Below the pieces are notes generated by a model, which was not told where the DNA came from, made no database searches, and was given only the letters and a program-made list of their open reading frames with translations. From the NCBI GenBank assembly GCA_964023275.1, contig OZ029929.1:11542483-11606482 (forward strand): 64,000 nucleotides of DNA, given 5' to 3'. The translations under genes and the position numbers were made by a program. Of this stretch, positions 36,568 to 48,649 are shown piece by piece (positions within the stretch are counted from its first letter, which is position 1; every line of letters starts with the position of its first letter). Source of the stretch: Norana najaformis. Taxonomy: Eukaryota; Annelida; Clitellata; Crassiclitellata; Hormogastridae.

Positions 36568-36830
36568 GAAACTTCTAATGCGCCGGTGTCTAATGCACAA
36601 GGCATCAACCGATGGCGCACCAAGCCAAGCCACAATCAGGTCAACATCCAGAAGGTCAGTCCACAAGAATGAGAAGCAGTCTACGACGGATAAGCAATTT
36701 GAAAAAGGCAAGTTTTAAGCTGAGAACGAAATGATAGAAGCGACTGAGCAGAACGAACAGACACAGGGAGGGAGTTCCAAAATGTAGGTCCAGAAACCGA
36801 AAAAGCCAGAACAATTCAAGTCCAAGGTAT
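36567..36830 (-). mobile_element. LINE-E-related 3' region, antisense
   Basis: It contains AACTTCTAATGCGCCGGTGT, GGCATCAACCGATGG and ACAGACACAGGGAGGGAGTT. The last block also occurs at about 36305-36345. Confidence 0.55.
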
Positions 36831-37249
36831 GACCAGAGAAAGACAATCAGATGACCTTGCTGAATAATGATAACTTCATCGTGCGCTTCCTTAGCGCTAG
36901 TTTAAGTCCTTCTAGCATCTTGGCCTAGGCAAGAAGTTCTTGACTGTCGCTGATCTTTCGTAATTGTCAATGGATCGAACTTCGAACAGCTGACTAGCCC
37001 GACATGCAGCTAGCGTTAACTCGAGTAATGACACACAGTCTTTCAATTTCGACAGTATGCCAAATAAATAAAAACGAACAGTTCATTCACAAATTACATG
37101 AACCGGTTTCAGTTTCTAAATGTACGAATCTGTCACATTTGTAACATTTGCAACATTTGTAACTGGAAGCACCGTGCAGCAAATGAAACTGGCATACACG
37201 TAGTATGTAGTCGAACCATTTCTTGCGTCCGTATACTATAGGGTCTATG

Positions 37250-37456
37250 CATGCATGCATGTATGTATGTATTTATGTATGTATGCATTTAAGTATGTAT
37301 TTATGTATGCATGTATGTATGCATACATGCATGTATTTATGTATGTATGCATGCGTGTATGTATGTATAATAAGTATGCATGTATGCATATATGTATGTA
37401 TGTATGTATGTATGCATATATGTATGAATGTATGTATGTATGTATGTATGTATGTA
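37250..37456. repeat. (TATG)n with ATGCATGT variants
   Basis: Tetranucleotide array interrupted by CATACATGCAT. Confidence 0.9.
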
Positions 37457-37624
37457 CACCACCAACCCGTTATAACGCTGAACTTTGGATCCATATTCCG
37501 CCACCGCGTTATACTGAATACCACGTCATAAAAATTTCGCATACAAAATGAGTTACAGTTGTGTTTCAGCGAATACTTGTAGGTTCTGGGGTCTTGGGAT
37601 TGCACGTGGTCGTCCTTCTGCGCA

Positions 37625-38140
37625 GTGAGAACGTCATTCAACGTACAGAGCGCATTATAGCGGGTCTTCGGTGTACGTATAACGCCATACAATGTACGGA
37701 GCGCATTATAGCGAGTCTTTAGTGTATGTATAACGTCATACAACGTAAGGAGCGCACTATAGCGAGTCTTCGGTGTATGTGTAACGCCATACAACGTAGG
37801 AAGCGCACTATAGCGGGTCTTCGGTGTATGTATAACGTCATTCAACGTACGGAGCGCACTATAGCGAGTTTTCCGTGTATGTATAACGCCATACAACGTA
37901 CGGAGCGCATTACAGCGAGTCTTTAGTGTATGTATAACGTCATACAACGTACGCTCTATAGCGGGTCTTCGGTGTATGTATAACGCTATACAACGTACGG
38001 AGCGCATTATAGCGAGTCTTTAGTGTATGTATAACGCTATACAACGTACGGAGCGCATTATAGCGAGTCTTTAGTGTATGTATAACGCCATTCAACGTAG
38101 GGAGCGCACTATAGCGGGTCTTCGGTGTATGTATAACGCA
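37625..38140. repeat. 51-bp minisatellite, about ten copies
   Basis: Units contain CATACAACGTACGGAGCGCA, TATAGCGAGTCTT and GGTGTATGTATAACG. One unit near 37950 has a deletion. On the minus strand the array is open as a 17-residue repeat (TLYDVIHTLKTRYNALR type) but there is no sign it is a gene. Confidence 0.92.
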
Positions 38141-38529
38141 GCTTAAGAACCTTTCAAAGGCGCCGAGTGTAATCTATCTGCTTTGTTGTTCGGATTGCTG
38201 TTTTTCCACTCAGTCGTAACATGCCTCAACACGAGAACCACCTCAGGAGGTGCTTCGATACATGCATTGTGTATACATGTCCAATGCCTATGAGGAATAT
38301 CGCAAAGAAAGGCCGAGAAAGGAAATGAACCTCACTCTATTCCATTTTAGTTTGGGATTGCTTGTCTCCTGAAGCCTTCGGTGGTCTCGCTATGGATATC
38401 GACTGGTTCTGTCCACTGTGAATGATGGATTCACAGTGGACGGAACCTTTTAGAGGTTTCGCTTAGAGCCGACCATCGATTGATGCTTGGTGCATTATGA
38501 TAAAAACGCCCCTGGGGTTTCGAGTCTGG

Positions 38530-38740
38530 TACAGTGGGACGCAGTGGTGTAGTGGTATGGTCTGTGCCGCGTAACCGGAGGGTTGCGGGTTCGAATCTGC
38601 CTCAAGCCACTGCGTAGCGACCTTGGATAAGTTGCTCACCCACGATTGTCTGTGAGGAAGGCAACAGGAAACCACCTCACTCATCTCATCCCGGGTGGCA
38701 TAAAGCCAATGGATGTGCCTTCATCATCATCATCACAGAA
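38530..38740 (+). mobile_element. tRNA-derived SINE, family A
   Basis: A full head (TGTAGTGGTATGGTCTGTGC, GCGGGTTCGAATCTG) and body, with a slightly truncated 3' end before (TCA)n. It is preceded by a LINE-E end (CGATTGATGCTTGGTGCATT) at 38475. Confidence 0.88.
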
Positions 38741-38931
38741 TAGAATAGATTACACTCTGGTATGCTGGTAGATGTAAATTCTTCAGTAGGGGTAGAAGAT
38801 AATCACTCATTCGTTACACCCCTCTTAAGACACTAGTTTGCAGTGGAATATGCAAAGGTTCTTCATGAGTTGAAGGATTTTCGCCTCAAAGCTCACCCAT
38901 GAACTTAAGTCTCTGGGGCATGAACGCTATG

Positions 38932-38959
38932 ATGATAATGATGATGATGATGATGGTGG

Positions 38960-38990
<31 letters not shown>

Positions 38991-39195
38991 GAGTTCTCTG
39001 CCCGAATCAGGTCAAATAGGTTTATGCCACCCGGGATGAGGTGAGTGAGGTGGTTTCCCGTTGTCTTCCTCACAGACAGTTGCGGAAGAGCAACTTGTCC
39101 AAGGTCGCTACGTAGTGGCCGGAGGCAGATTCGAACCCGCGACCATGCGGTTATGATGTACCGACCATACCACTACACCACTACGTCCCACGTGA
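38932..39195 (-). mobile_element. tRNA-derived SINE, family A, antisense
   Basis: It starts with a (ATG)n tail and AGTTCTCTGCCCGAATCAGG and ends with the reverse of the head (ACCATACCACTACACCACTA). It faces the copy at 38530. Confidence 0.88.
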
Positions 39196-39289
39196 TAGTA
39201 TTTCTACTGATGCAAGGTTTAAGTGGAGATCATGGAGAATCCAATGAAAATTCTCGGTTTTATGCACTGTTAAACACGAATGAAGAGTC

Positions 39290-39830
39290 TTGAAGCGAGC
39301 TGATGCTCGTAATTGTTTCGCCTTTTTCCAAACTGCGATCGAACAGCGACAGCGGACATGACCTGTTCGCGGATTTGCATAAAAAACATGTCTGCGTCTT
39401 TAAGACGCTCTCGTTCTGACTTATCTCTACGGACAAAGGCCCTCGAAGATTTCTATCGACGAAGCGATCCATTATTATTAGCCCGCAATTTTGGCAGCGC
39501 GCAGGCATCCATTTAACTCAATTAGGGGTATTTTCTGGCGTTTATTCAGCGGTTTTTCCGACGACGATCAATGGATCAATGGCCAAAGCTCTCCCCAAGA
39601 TCCGCGGGCGACGCACAGTAAGTCGAACAAGGCCCTGTATACGCGAACATTTACACACACGATGATCGAGCTTACCACATGTTTAACATCGCGCGGCGCG
39701 GTTTGGAGGCGTGCTCGTGTGTGGAATTTTCATAAGCAAGGGTCCGGCGCCGCGATATTAAACGGCTTTAAGACTCAATTACGAAGCAGCAGGAGAGACG
39801 CCAAACGATGAGTAATGACCTGTCCTTCTA
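39290..39830. other. CpG-rich unique block
   Basis: It has many CG dinucleotides (TCCGCGGGCGACGCAC, TCGCGCGGCGCGG, GGCGCCGCGATATT), no tandem repeats and no mobile element. It also has homeodomain-like CAATTAGG. It could be a CpG island or regulatory element upstream of the minus-strand receptor gene. Confidence 0.35.
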
Positions 39831-39854
39831 ATCAATACATGCATTATATATAAA

Positions 39855-40005
39855 CGCTGTCTCTCTGCCTGACTTTTTGATCTTGACCTGGAACCGAACC
39901 CTTTTGCCAATCGATTTTGTTTTGACTGAGCGCCTGTGAATAAGCTGGTCCCCGTGACGTGGCTTTCGCTGGGCGCTGTAGAAATCTCGGAATTACGATT
40001 ACGAT
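39855..40005 (+). mobile_element. LINE 3' end, family D, sense
   Basis: It runs from CTGTCTCTCTGCCTGACTTT to GGGCGCTGTAGAAATCTCGG with an ATTACGATTACGAT tail. Confidence 0.82.
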
Positions 40006-40204
40006 GTAAAGAAAAGGCTACGCGTAGCCTGTCTCTGTGTCCTCATGAGTATATAGATTTTTACAGATGGGCATGCAGATTTCACGAGACCTGTAACTCT
40101 CTGAAGTAAACCAAGCAGCGTACAGAGTAGGACATTAAGGGCTATCGAATAAAGCGGTAAATTGGTAGCGCAGATGGTGCCATGCTTGACTGTCATATCT
40201 AAAA

Positions 40205-40475
40205 TGTACATGTATTTCTACAGCGAACGTATGGCCTGGACCCTGCTCATTTTTCAATGAATTTATCGGGTGAGATCCTTCATAACCGCTGCCCGTTTGA
40301 ATGGCCCCACGCCACTTAAGGTCCCCGTGTAGTCGTGTACGAACCGTGCTAGCCCGAGATTAAAATCTCTAACCTATAACCATTGTCGGTACGCGAACCG
40401 GCATCTTCACGCACAGCGGCGCCTTGACGTACGCTTTAACGAATGTAGCTAAACAGGCCAGCTGAGATACAATGG
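40205..40475 (-). mobile_element. tRNA-derived SINE, family G, full length
   Basis: The reverse complement has an A-box region TAGCTACATTCGTTAAAGCG, B-box CCGGTTCGCGTACC, then GGGCTAGCACGGTTCG, CACGGGGACCTTAAGTGGCG and a 3' end CGTTCGCTGTAGAAATAC. Partial copies are at 28465, 32265, 44573, 48498 and 62895. Confidence 0.72.
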
Positions 40476-40750
40476 CGACGATTGTGACGTCAATGTGTTT
40501 CAGTTCAAGTGAGACGCCTTGACGTAAGCTTTAACCAATGAGCTAACCAGGCCAGCTGAGATACCATGGCGACGATTGTGACGTCAATGTGTGTCAGGTC
40601 AAGTGAGGCTCTTTGATGTACGCTTTAACGAATGTAGCTAACCAGGCCAGCTGAGATACCATGGCGACGATTATGACGTCAATGTGTGTCAGGTCAAGTG
40701 AGGCGTCTTGACGTACGCTTTAACCAATGTAGCTAACCAGGTCAAGGTCG
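40430..40750 (-). repeat. Array of about 93-bp units containing the SINE G head
   Basis: About 3.5 units of CTTGACGTACGCTTTAAC, GTAGCTAACCAGGCCAGCTG, ACCATGGCGACGATTGTGAC and GTCAATGTGTGTCAGGTCAA. In minus orientation the A-box-like TAGCTCATTGGTTAAAGCTT occurs in each unit, and the array lies 5' of the SINE body. Confidence 0.85.
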
Positions 40751-40904
40751 TTCTAGACGAAGCCCAGCTTTCTATCCGATCCGTTCTCTGCGTTCTCTGT
40801 CATTCATTGAGTCATGTTTAAAAGGAGAGGATGAGTTCAAATAAATTTTAAGAAGTGGGTGTAAAACTCTTCATAACATGGTTCCATTTCTTGTATATAT
40901 TTAA

Positions 40905-41195
40905 AGGTAAAGGTAGAGGTTATATATGTCACGTGACGGGCATGTGGAATGCCTCGAAGGACCGACATTACACTCAACACCGATGATCTGGTCACCTACT
41001 GTGCCTGGGAGCCGCGGCCAAACACCCGATGAATACATCGCAAAACTTGTCATTTACTTATAGAAGAGGCAGTCGCGCGCAAACATCTTACCTAGGGTCG
41101 TCACGCGGAGTCCGCCAGTAAGCTCGAACCCACAACCGTTGGATTATGTTCCAATCACGCTGCCAATGCGGCCAATGCTGGGCAACGACTCACGT
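40905..41195 (-). mobile_element. tRNA-derived SINE-like element, family J
   Basis: In reverse complement the head is TTGGCCGCATTGGCAGCGTG and the B-box GTGGGTTCGAGC. It is followed by GGCGGACTCCGCGTGACGAC. Only one copy is seen here. Confidence 0.55.
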
Positions 41196-41219
41196 GTTAA
41201 AAATAATCGTTTGATTTAA

Positions 41220-42178
41220 GGAAAGTGTAAACCCTTGCACGAATGATGTGGTACTACTGCACGAATGTTGTGGTATCACTGCATGAGTGATAATTATGGT
41301 AGGCCTATCACTGCACGAATGATGTAGTTTAGAGAAATCACGCTCCCTGGTGACTGGCCCAACGCCGTAACCAGACTAAACCAATTTCAAACTATTTTTT
41401 GGACTGCACGAATGATGTGGTATCACTGCCCGAATGACGTGGTATCACTGCACGAGTGATATGGTATCACTGCACGAATGATGTAGTTTAGAGATATCAC
41501 GTTCCCTGGTGACTGGCCCAACGCCGTAACCAGACTAAACCAATTTCAAACTATTTTTGGACTGCACGAATGACGTGGTATCACTGCACGAATGATGTAG
41601 TTTAGAGATATCACGTTCCCTGGTGACTGGCCAACGCCGTAACCAGACTAAACCAATTTCAAACTATTTTTGGACTGCACGAATGACGTGGTATCACTGC
41701 ACGAATGATGTAGTTTAGAGATATCACGTTCCCTGGTGACTGGCCAACGCCGTAACCAGACTAAACCAATTTCAAACTATTTTTGGACTGCACGAATGAC
41801 GTGGTATCACTGCACGAATGATGTAGTTTAGAGATATCACGTTCCCTGGTGACTGGCCAACGCCGTAACCAGACTAAACCAATTTCAAACTATTTTTGGA
41901 CTGCACGAATGACGTGGTATCACTGCACGAATGATGTAGTTTAGAGAAATCACGCTCCCTGGTGACTGGCCCAACGCCGTAACCAGACTAAACCAATTTC
42001 AAACTATTTTTTGGACTGCACGAATGATGTGGTATCACTGCCCGAATGACGTGGTATCACTGCACGAGTGATATGGTATCACTGCACGAATGATGTAGTT
42101 TAGAGATATCACGCTCCCTGGTGACAGGCCCGACGCCGTAACCAGACTAAACCAATTTCAAACTATTTTTGGACCGTT
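41220..42178. repeat. Minisatellite of about 114 bp, seven to eight copies
   Basis: Units contain CTGCACGAATGATGTAGTTT, ATCACGTTCCCTGGTGACTG and CCGTAACCAGACTAAACCAA. First and last long units carry an extra CACGAATGATGTGGTATCAC segment, so the two ends match each other better than the middle. Confidence 0.93.
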
Positions 42179-42604
42179 GCGTAAACCATTTCTCATGTCA
42201 TATTCCATTTACTTTCACTAAAATCTAAATTCCAAAAAACATGGGGGCCGGGCAGTAATGACATGGCGTTGGGTTCTCACAGCTCGCGGATTTATGCCCT
42301 AAGGAGGCACGAGAAGAGATATTGACCATCATTCGCTATGCATCCCTCACAGAAGATAACATACACGACCTGTAAGACTCACGGACTAATCTGCAAGTTC
42401 CGGAACAAGCGACAGGAGCAGGAAACGCTCCTGAATGCTTTACGGCTCCCTGCGGATGATGGGCGGTGGGTGTGCGGGGGAGGGGGCAGAAGAAGAGCAG
42501 TCTCTCGGACTGATTCTTAACGGAAATGTATGGGCTGATTCTCTGGGAAAGTCAACAGCTTATCAGCTTATACCAACTGCGAAATAATGAGGAAGATTAT
42601 TTTG

Positions 42605-42638
42605 TATATTAATAAAAACAAATAATAATAATAAAAAC

Positions 42639-42722
<84 letters not shown>

Positions 42723-42858
42723 AACAACAACAACAACAACAACAACAACAATAACGCCCAATATATATTTTGTCAAACTTATGAACGATCCCTTCTACCT
42801 TGGGTAAAGTGATAATAATAATAATAATAATAACAACAACAACAACAACAACAACAAC

Positions 42859-42910
<52 letters not shown>

Positions 42911-42912
42911 GA
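42605..42912. repeat. (AAT)n, (AAG)n and (AAC)n trinucleotide arrays
   Basis: The order is AAT, AAG, AAC, unique DNA, AAT, AAC, AAT. Confidence 0.92.
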
Positions 42913-42914
42913 TC

Positions 42915-43534
42915 ATTAACTTAATTTTTTCGTTCCTGAAACCTCAGAGATCATTTCTACATCGGGTGAAAAAGGCTTAAAGCCGTTGTTTTTATCAATG
43001 TAATTCTTCTGTGTTCCCCATCTTCCAACTGTATTATTGTTCAGGGTGTGATTTGTTGGAGGGAAGGAGATCTTCTTCCTCTGGTTCAGATTGCTTCCCA
43101 CTGAAGATTAATTTTCCGCATAATTACGTCAACGCCTTCGCTCTACTCTCTTCTAGAAGAAACGATAAGTAACCAGTTCACTCAGACAGAAGCAACTTGT
43201 ATTCCTAAATTGCAGGAAAACACTACAAACGCTGCAGACAATCGTGGTCTAGTACGTATTATGTTTTACTCTGTAATACTGGTTTATCTTCTTGTTTTCT
43301 AGAAGACGTTTTCTGTAATCTCTCGTCCAGAAAGCGGATAGTTTTTCTTATAATGTTGCCTGCCGATTGTAGAAGTTTATAGACAATTCTAGAGCCAATT
43401 TACGACCTTCATCCTATTCAAGGAATTCTCGAAAGTTCTCGAATGTTCTAGAACCTACTTGACGACCGATCACAGTAATCAGAATGCGCCAATTCAGTTT
43501 CTGCGGCACGATTCGCGTTAACTAGCGACATCTA
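42915..43534. other. Stretch with nothing recognised
   Basis: It is unique DNA with GTTCTCGAAAGTT-type direct repeats around 43430-43455. No gene is seen. Confidence 0.4.
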
Positions 43535-44570
<1,036 letters not shown>

Positions 44571-44572
44571 CT

Positions 44573-44698
44573 TACCACGGGGACCTTAAATGGCGTGGCG
44601 CCCATTCAAACGGGCAGCGGTGGTGAAGGATCCTACCCGATAAATTCATAGCAAAATGAGCAGGGTCGAGGCCATACGGTCGCTATATAAAACCTATA
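44573..44698 (-). mobile_element. SINE G 3' part, antisense of the 40205 copy's plus strand
   Basis: It reads CACGGGGACCTTAAATGGCG, GGTGGTGAAGGATCCTACCC and GAGCAGGGTCGAGGCCATAC in the same sense as the RNA. It is the uninterrupted version of the insertion site at 32330. The strand label follows only if SINE G is read opposite to 40205; by sequence it is plus-sense. Confidence 0.6.
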
Positions 44699-44934
44699 CA
44701 TTTACATTTACTTGGACGGGCTCAGCATTGTCTGGTATTCCATTATCCGTGGGGTACCAGGCTACCTGGTATCCCATGGATCGCGATTCTTTCGGGTTCA
44801 GGAAGTGACTACCATGTCTAGAGGTTAAAATGTGTCCTGTCGTAGGTTTGCTGTTGTCAAGTTTGTACCTCAGTCGAATGATCCTTTGACTCCGGTACCA
44901 AGCTAATGAGGCGAAGGATCCTTCTATTCCGGTA

Positions 44935-45185
44935 CCACGCTTTTGAGGCAAAGTACCTATCCTGACTCCCCTTCTTCCTCTTGTATCTCTCTCCTCTCCA
45001 ACCCCAAACACCATCCCCCATAGCTGCCACGCTCTCTCCGTCTGGCTTTTGGATCTTGACCTGGAACCGAACCCTTTTGCCTATCGATTTTGTTTTGACT
45101 GAGCGCCTGTGAAGAAGCTGGTCCCCGCGACGTGGCTTTCGTTGGGCGCTGTTGAAATCTCGAAATTAAGATACGATTACGATCC
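44935..45185 (+). mobile_element. LINE 3' end, family D, sense
   Basis: From TATCCTGACTCCCCTTCTTC to GGGCGCTGTTGAAATCTCGA with an ACGATTACGAT tail. A doublet (GATCCTTCGACTCCGGTACC type) flanks it at 44880-44945 and 45181-45215. Confidence 0.82.
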
Positions 45186-45439
45186 TTCGATCCGGGTACC
45201 ACGCTTCTGAGGAGTTGATATGTTTAAGATTGAAACGCAAACCTTAATCTGTTCGCAATCAAATGTCTACCTGTCCGCTATCGTCTGGATGCAGAAAGGA
45301 CCGACAAGAACAAAAGTTCTGGTTTCTATTGCTCTGTATCGTTATTACAACGCCTTCTAAATGTAATTATATAGATAGGCCGATAGTCGACTAAATGACG
45401 AGAAAAGGAATTGACTGCGCGTTTGCTAAGTGCTGGCAA

Positions 45440-45556
45440 TGGTAGTTCCTCGGTTTAACGACAGCTTATGGCAACAAAGGCCGTTGCCGTCGCCCTCCTC
45501 CTTTATCCAGGCTTGGGACTGGCACTACCCCCAAACAAGGCAGTGGCGTAGTTAAG
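45440..45556 (+). mobile_element. Interspersed repeat F
   Basis: GGTAGTTCCTCGGTTTAACG to CCCCAAACAAGGCAGTGGCG. Confidence 0.62.
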
Positions 45557-46137
45557 TGCTGCAAGGAAAATTAATACTTTACTACTGGCCTGTTCTTTGA
45601 CAGTTTATATCTATCTTTTATCTAACTCATACCCCTTTTAGGGAGTTTCCCTCCGAGCATTTTCCTCTCTTTACAACATCCTTTTGCGTCCCTCTAACCT
45701 TATTTTACCGCATCCATCAAAGAATTTGGCTGCCGTGGCAATCGGTGTCTCCTCCAAGTGAAAGATGCAGTAAGTGACTGGGGATAATTTCATTTCCTAC
45801 AAATCAGACAGATTCTCGTGCCGGCAACGACCGAAAACTCCCGGCCTTCGGTAGCCGCCTGTCTTATTCGTTCCTCTAAGCAGTGCCATTAGTCCTAGCT
45901 CGATGGTTTGTCCTCTTATCTGCTCAGGACTGTCGCTTCCACAATCCTTGGTTTGGCTTTTCTGCGCATAAGCGTTCATCTCTGGCCGTCTTTTTACCAT
46001 ACGTGGCCATGCGGCGATATCTCGCTTTTTCAGACGCCGTCTTCAGCCATTTCGTCCCACTCGAGTCTTCTGCACTATATAATCCTACCCTACCCACCAC
46101 GTGCCCTTGTGTGTATGCCTGTATTCGTCTATCTTTA

Positions 46138-46169
46138 TTGTTATCTGTCTCTCTATCTATCTGTCCGTC

Positions 46170-46224
<55 letters not shown>

Positions 46225-46363
46225 TTCTCTCTTACTCGTTTACTTTTTTCTCATACTATTCAACTGTTCTCGAACACTCACTATCGTTCTTAGCCACTGT
46301 GGTTGTCTCTCTAAACCAGCATATTTCCTTCTCGTTTCTCGTTTTGTGTCACTGTGTCTATGA

Positions 46364-46407
<44 letters not shown>

Positions 46408-46415
46408 TACACACG

Positions 46416-46450
<35 letters not shown>

Positions 46451-46455
46451 TTTTC
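46138..46455. repeat. (CTGT)n, (CT)n, (CA)n and (GT)n cluster
   Basis: CTGTCTGT at 46165-46222, CT at 46363-46388, CACACA to 46412, CT then GTGTGT to 46450. Confidence 0.93.
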
Positions 46456-46774
46456 CCCATTTCACAGTCACATGCTGATCTCCCCAACCTTATGGTTTCT
46501 CAGTTCCATATTTTCCATCAACCTGCCTAAATCTCTGTCTCCAAAAACTCCATATTCCATCATCTTCTCTCCCTAGTCCCTCCATCCGTTCTACCCCTCC
46601 CATTCCATATCCAATCACATTCTGCGTCCACAACTTCCCCAGTTTCCAACTTATTCCCACTTCTCCCAAATCATAATCCCAGCCCTCAAAACGGTCATCT
46701 CTGGCATGAAATATATCCAATTTTCCCTCTCTTTGGAAGCGCCCGACCATCGCCTCTCCCTCCCCTCTTCCTCT

Positions 46775-47040
46775 TTTTTCGCGCCAATACAACGTCACGT
46801 TCAAGCCACGCGGCTAATCTCGTTTCGCGCGAACACGTTCAGACGGCGGCCATTGTTGCATCGTGCACAGCAATCGGCCGCCGATAACGGAATGAATGGA
46901 CCAACTGATCTACTTAAGCGATGACGACGATGACGCGCGGTTCTCCACCACTTGAAACGAACAGCGCCGAGGAATTTCCTCCCGCCGCGGCCGACGGTCG
47001 CTCTTCATTCTTACGCCGTACTCCCCGACGCACCGTTCGA
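46775..47040. other. CpG-rich unique block
   Basis: It includes TTTCGCGCGAACACG, CGGCGGCCATTG and CCGCCGCGGCCGACGG. Possible promoter-like island; no transcript can be assigned. Confidence 0.35.
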
Positions 47041-47475
47041 GGGTAGGGGATATCAGCACCGGGTGAGGTAATCGTAGAGTAACGATAGGAAATATCTGGG
47101 TTGGGATATCTGCACCGGGCGAGGTAATCGTAGAGTAATACCAAATATCTGGGTAGGGATATCTGCACCGGGCGAGGTAATCGTAGAGTAATACCAAATA
47201 TCTGGGTAGGGATATCTGCACCGGGCGAGGTAATCGTAGACTAACGATAACAATTATCTGGGTAGGGATATCTGCACCGGGCGAGGTAGAGTAACAATAA
47301 CAAATATCTGCGTATAGGGATATCTAGGTGAGGTACCTAAGATGAAAAAACAAGGTAGGGTAGAGTAACGGTAATGAAGTATCTAGGCAGCGATATCTAG
47401 GTGGACAATTTAGGTTGAGATATCAAGGTTGAGTATCTCGGTAGAGTAATGGTTACAAGTATTTGGGTGGGGATT
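47040..47475. repeat. 53-bp minisatellite decaying rightwards
   Basis: Units contain GGGATATCTGCACCGGGCGA and GGTAATCGTAGAGTAA with AATATCTGGGTA. About five good copies, then diverged ones. Confidence 0.9.
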
Positions 47476-47484
47476 TCTAAGTGA

Positions 47485-47628
47485 AGTATTCCATATCCCA
47501 CAAGTGTGACGTAGGGGAGGCGCTCATTTCATTTTCTTTAGGCCCTTGAAACGGCAATGGGGCCAATGCATTGCAGAACTTGCCGTTTACTTCCCAGTTT
47601 ACGCCGGTACCAATGGGGTCGTGTAAAG
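47485..47628 (-). mobile_element. SINE family C, partial, antisense
   Basis: It reads TCCATATCCCACAAGTGTGA, GGGAGGCGCTCATTTCATTT, and TTACGCCGGTACC, the reverse of the 3' half of the 16915 copy. Confidence 0.78.
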
Positions 47629-47764
47629 ATGAAGTTATAGACTAGGGACTAGCTGTAGCTGTCCTTAGGCAAAAAAGCTGAGTTTGAAGCTAGCCATAGA
47701 AACAATTCTTATATTTATAATGTGTGGGACGCGGTTATAATATGATAAACTCTAAAATGTCTGA

Positions 47765-47905
47765 TATGATACTCAAAAGCTAAGCGCAGGACACCAGCCT
47801 ACTCATGAGCCAAGTTGCATCAAGTCAGATACCGTAAGAAAAACAAGATCTGGTTGCTGGGAGACGAAACAGTGGTATGATTTGGAGGCTAGGTTCAAAG
47901 GTTCA
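47765..47905 (-). mobile_element. LINE end related to the 32331 insert
   Basis: It shares AAAAGCTAAGCGCAGG.CACC and GGTTGC.GGGAGAC with the 32331-32524 element. Confidence 0.5.
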
Positions 47906-48034
47906 AAAGGTCAACTTAAGATCAACTTACTCTACAGCATGCGTGACACCCCGGCTCACTGCAAGGCTGAACCTAAGAGCTCGGGTTAAGGATATCTATG
48001 GTAAATGCATTGGTTTCCAGTCGGTTCGATAATT

Positions 48035-48290
48035 GTAACTCGCTTCGTAATCGTAATCTCGAGATTTCTACAGCGCTCAACGAAAGCCAAGTCGCGGGAA
48101 GCAGCTTATTCATAGGTGCTTAGTCACGACAAAATCGATAGGTAAAAGGGTTCGGTTCCTGGCCAAGATCCAGAAGTCGGGCAGTCAGACAGTCGGACGG
48201 CTACGGTGGATGGTGTTTGAAATTGAAGCGAGGAAAAAGACAAGGGGAAGAGGAAGAATCAGGATAAGATTTCTGGAAAAGTAGTGCCTT
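48035..48290 (-). mobile_element. LINE 3' end, family D, antisense
   Basis: It begins CTTCGTAATCGTAATCTCGA and has GCAGCTTATTCATAGGTGCT. Confidence 0.75.
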
Positions 48291-48299
48291 CTTACCGGT

Positions 48300-48600
48300 A
48301 TCTCAAATTAAAACGTGCAGAAACTCCAGAGCGTTCAGAACTCATTGTCTAAAGTCAGAACTTATACATCCAGATACGAACACATAACCCCTGTACTTAA
48401 AATACTGCACTGGCTTCCTTTTCAGGAAAGGATCTATTTTAAATTGGCGTTGATAGTATATAAAACATTGAATTGTAACCAACCACAGTTCTCGGGCTAG
48501 CACGGTCCATGTACGGGGACCTGAAATGGCGTGTAGCGGTGGCCGATAGGGTCGAGGCCATACGGTCGCTATAGAAAAACGTGTACAATTTACAAGTTTT
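48300..48600 (+). pseudogene. LINE reverse-transcriptase C-terminal region joined to SINE G-like 3' sequence
   Basis: The frame reads KLQSVQNSLSKVRTYTSRYE then HITPVLKILHWLPFQERIYF and KLALIVYKTLNC, the highly typical LQ.VQN...LHWLP...RI.YK block of CR1/L2-type elements. It stops at about 48500 and is followed by CTCGGGCTAGCACGG, the start of SINE G's body. Confidence 0.82.
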
Positions 48601-48649
48601 TACTTGAAATAACACTTATTCCCCAGACTTATAACTACTCAAGTAGATC

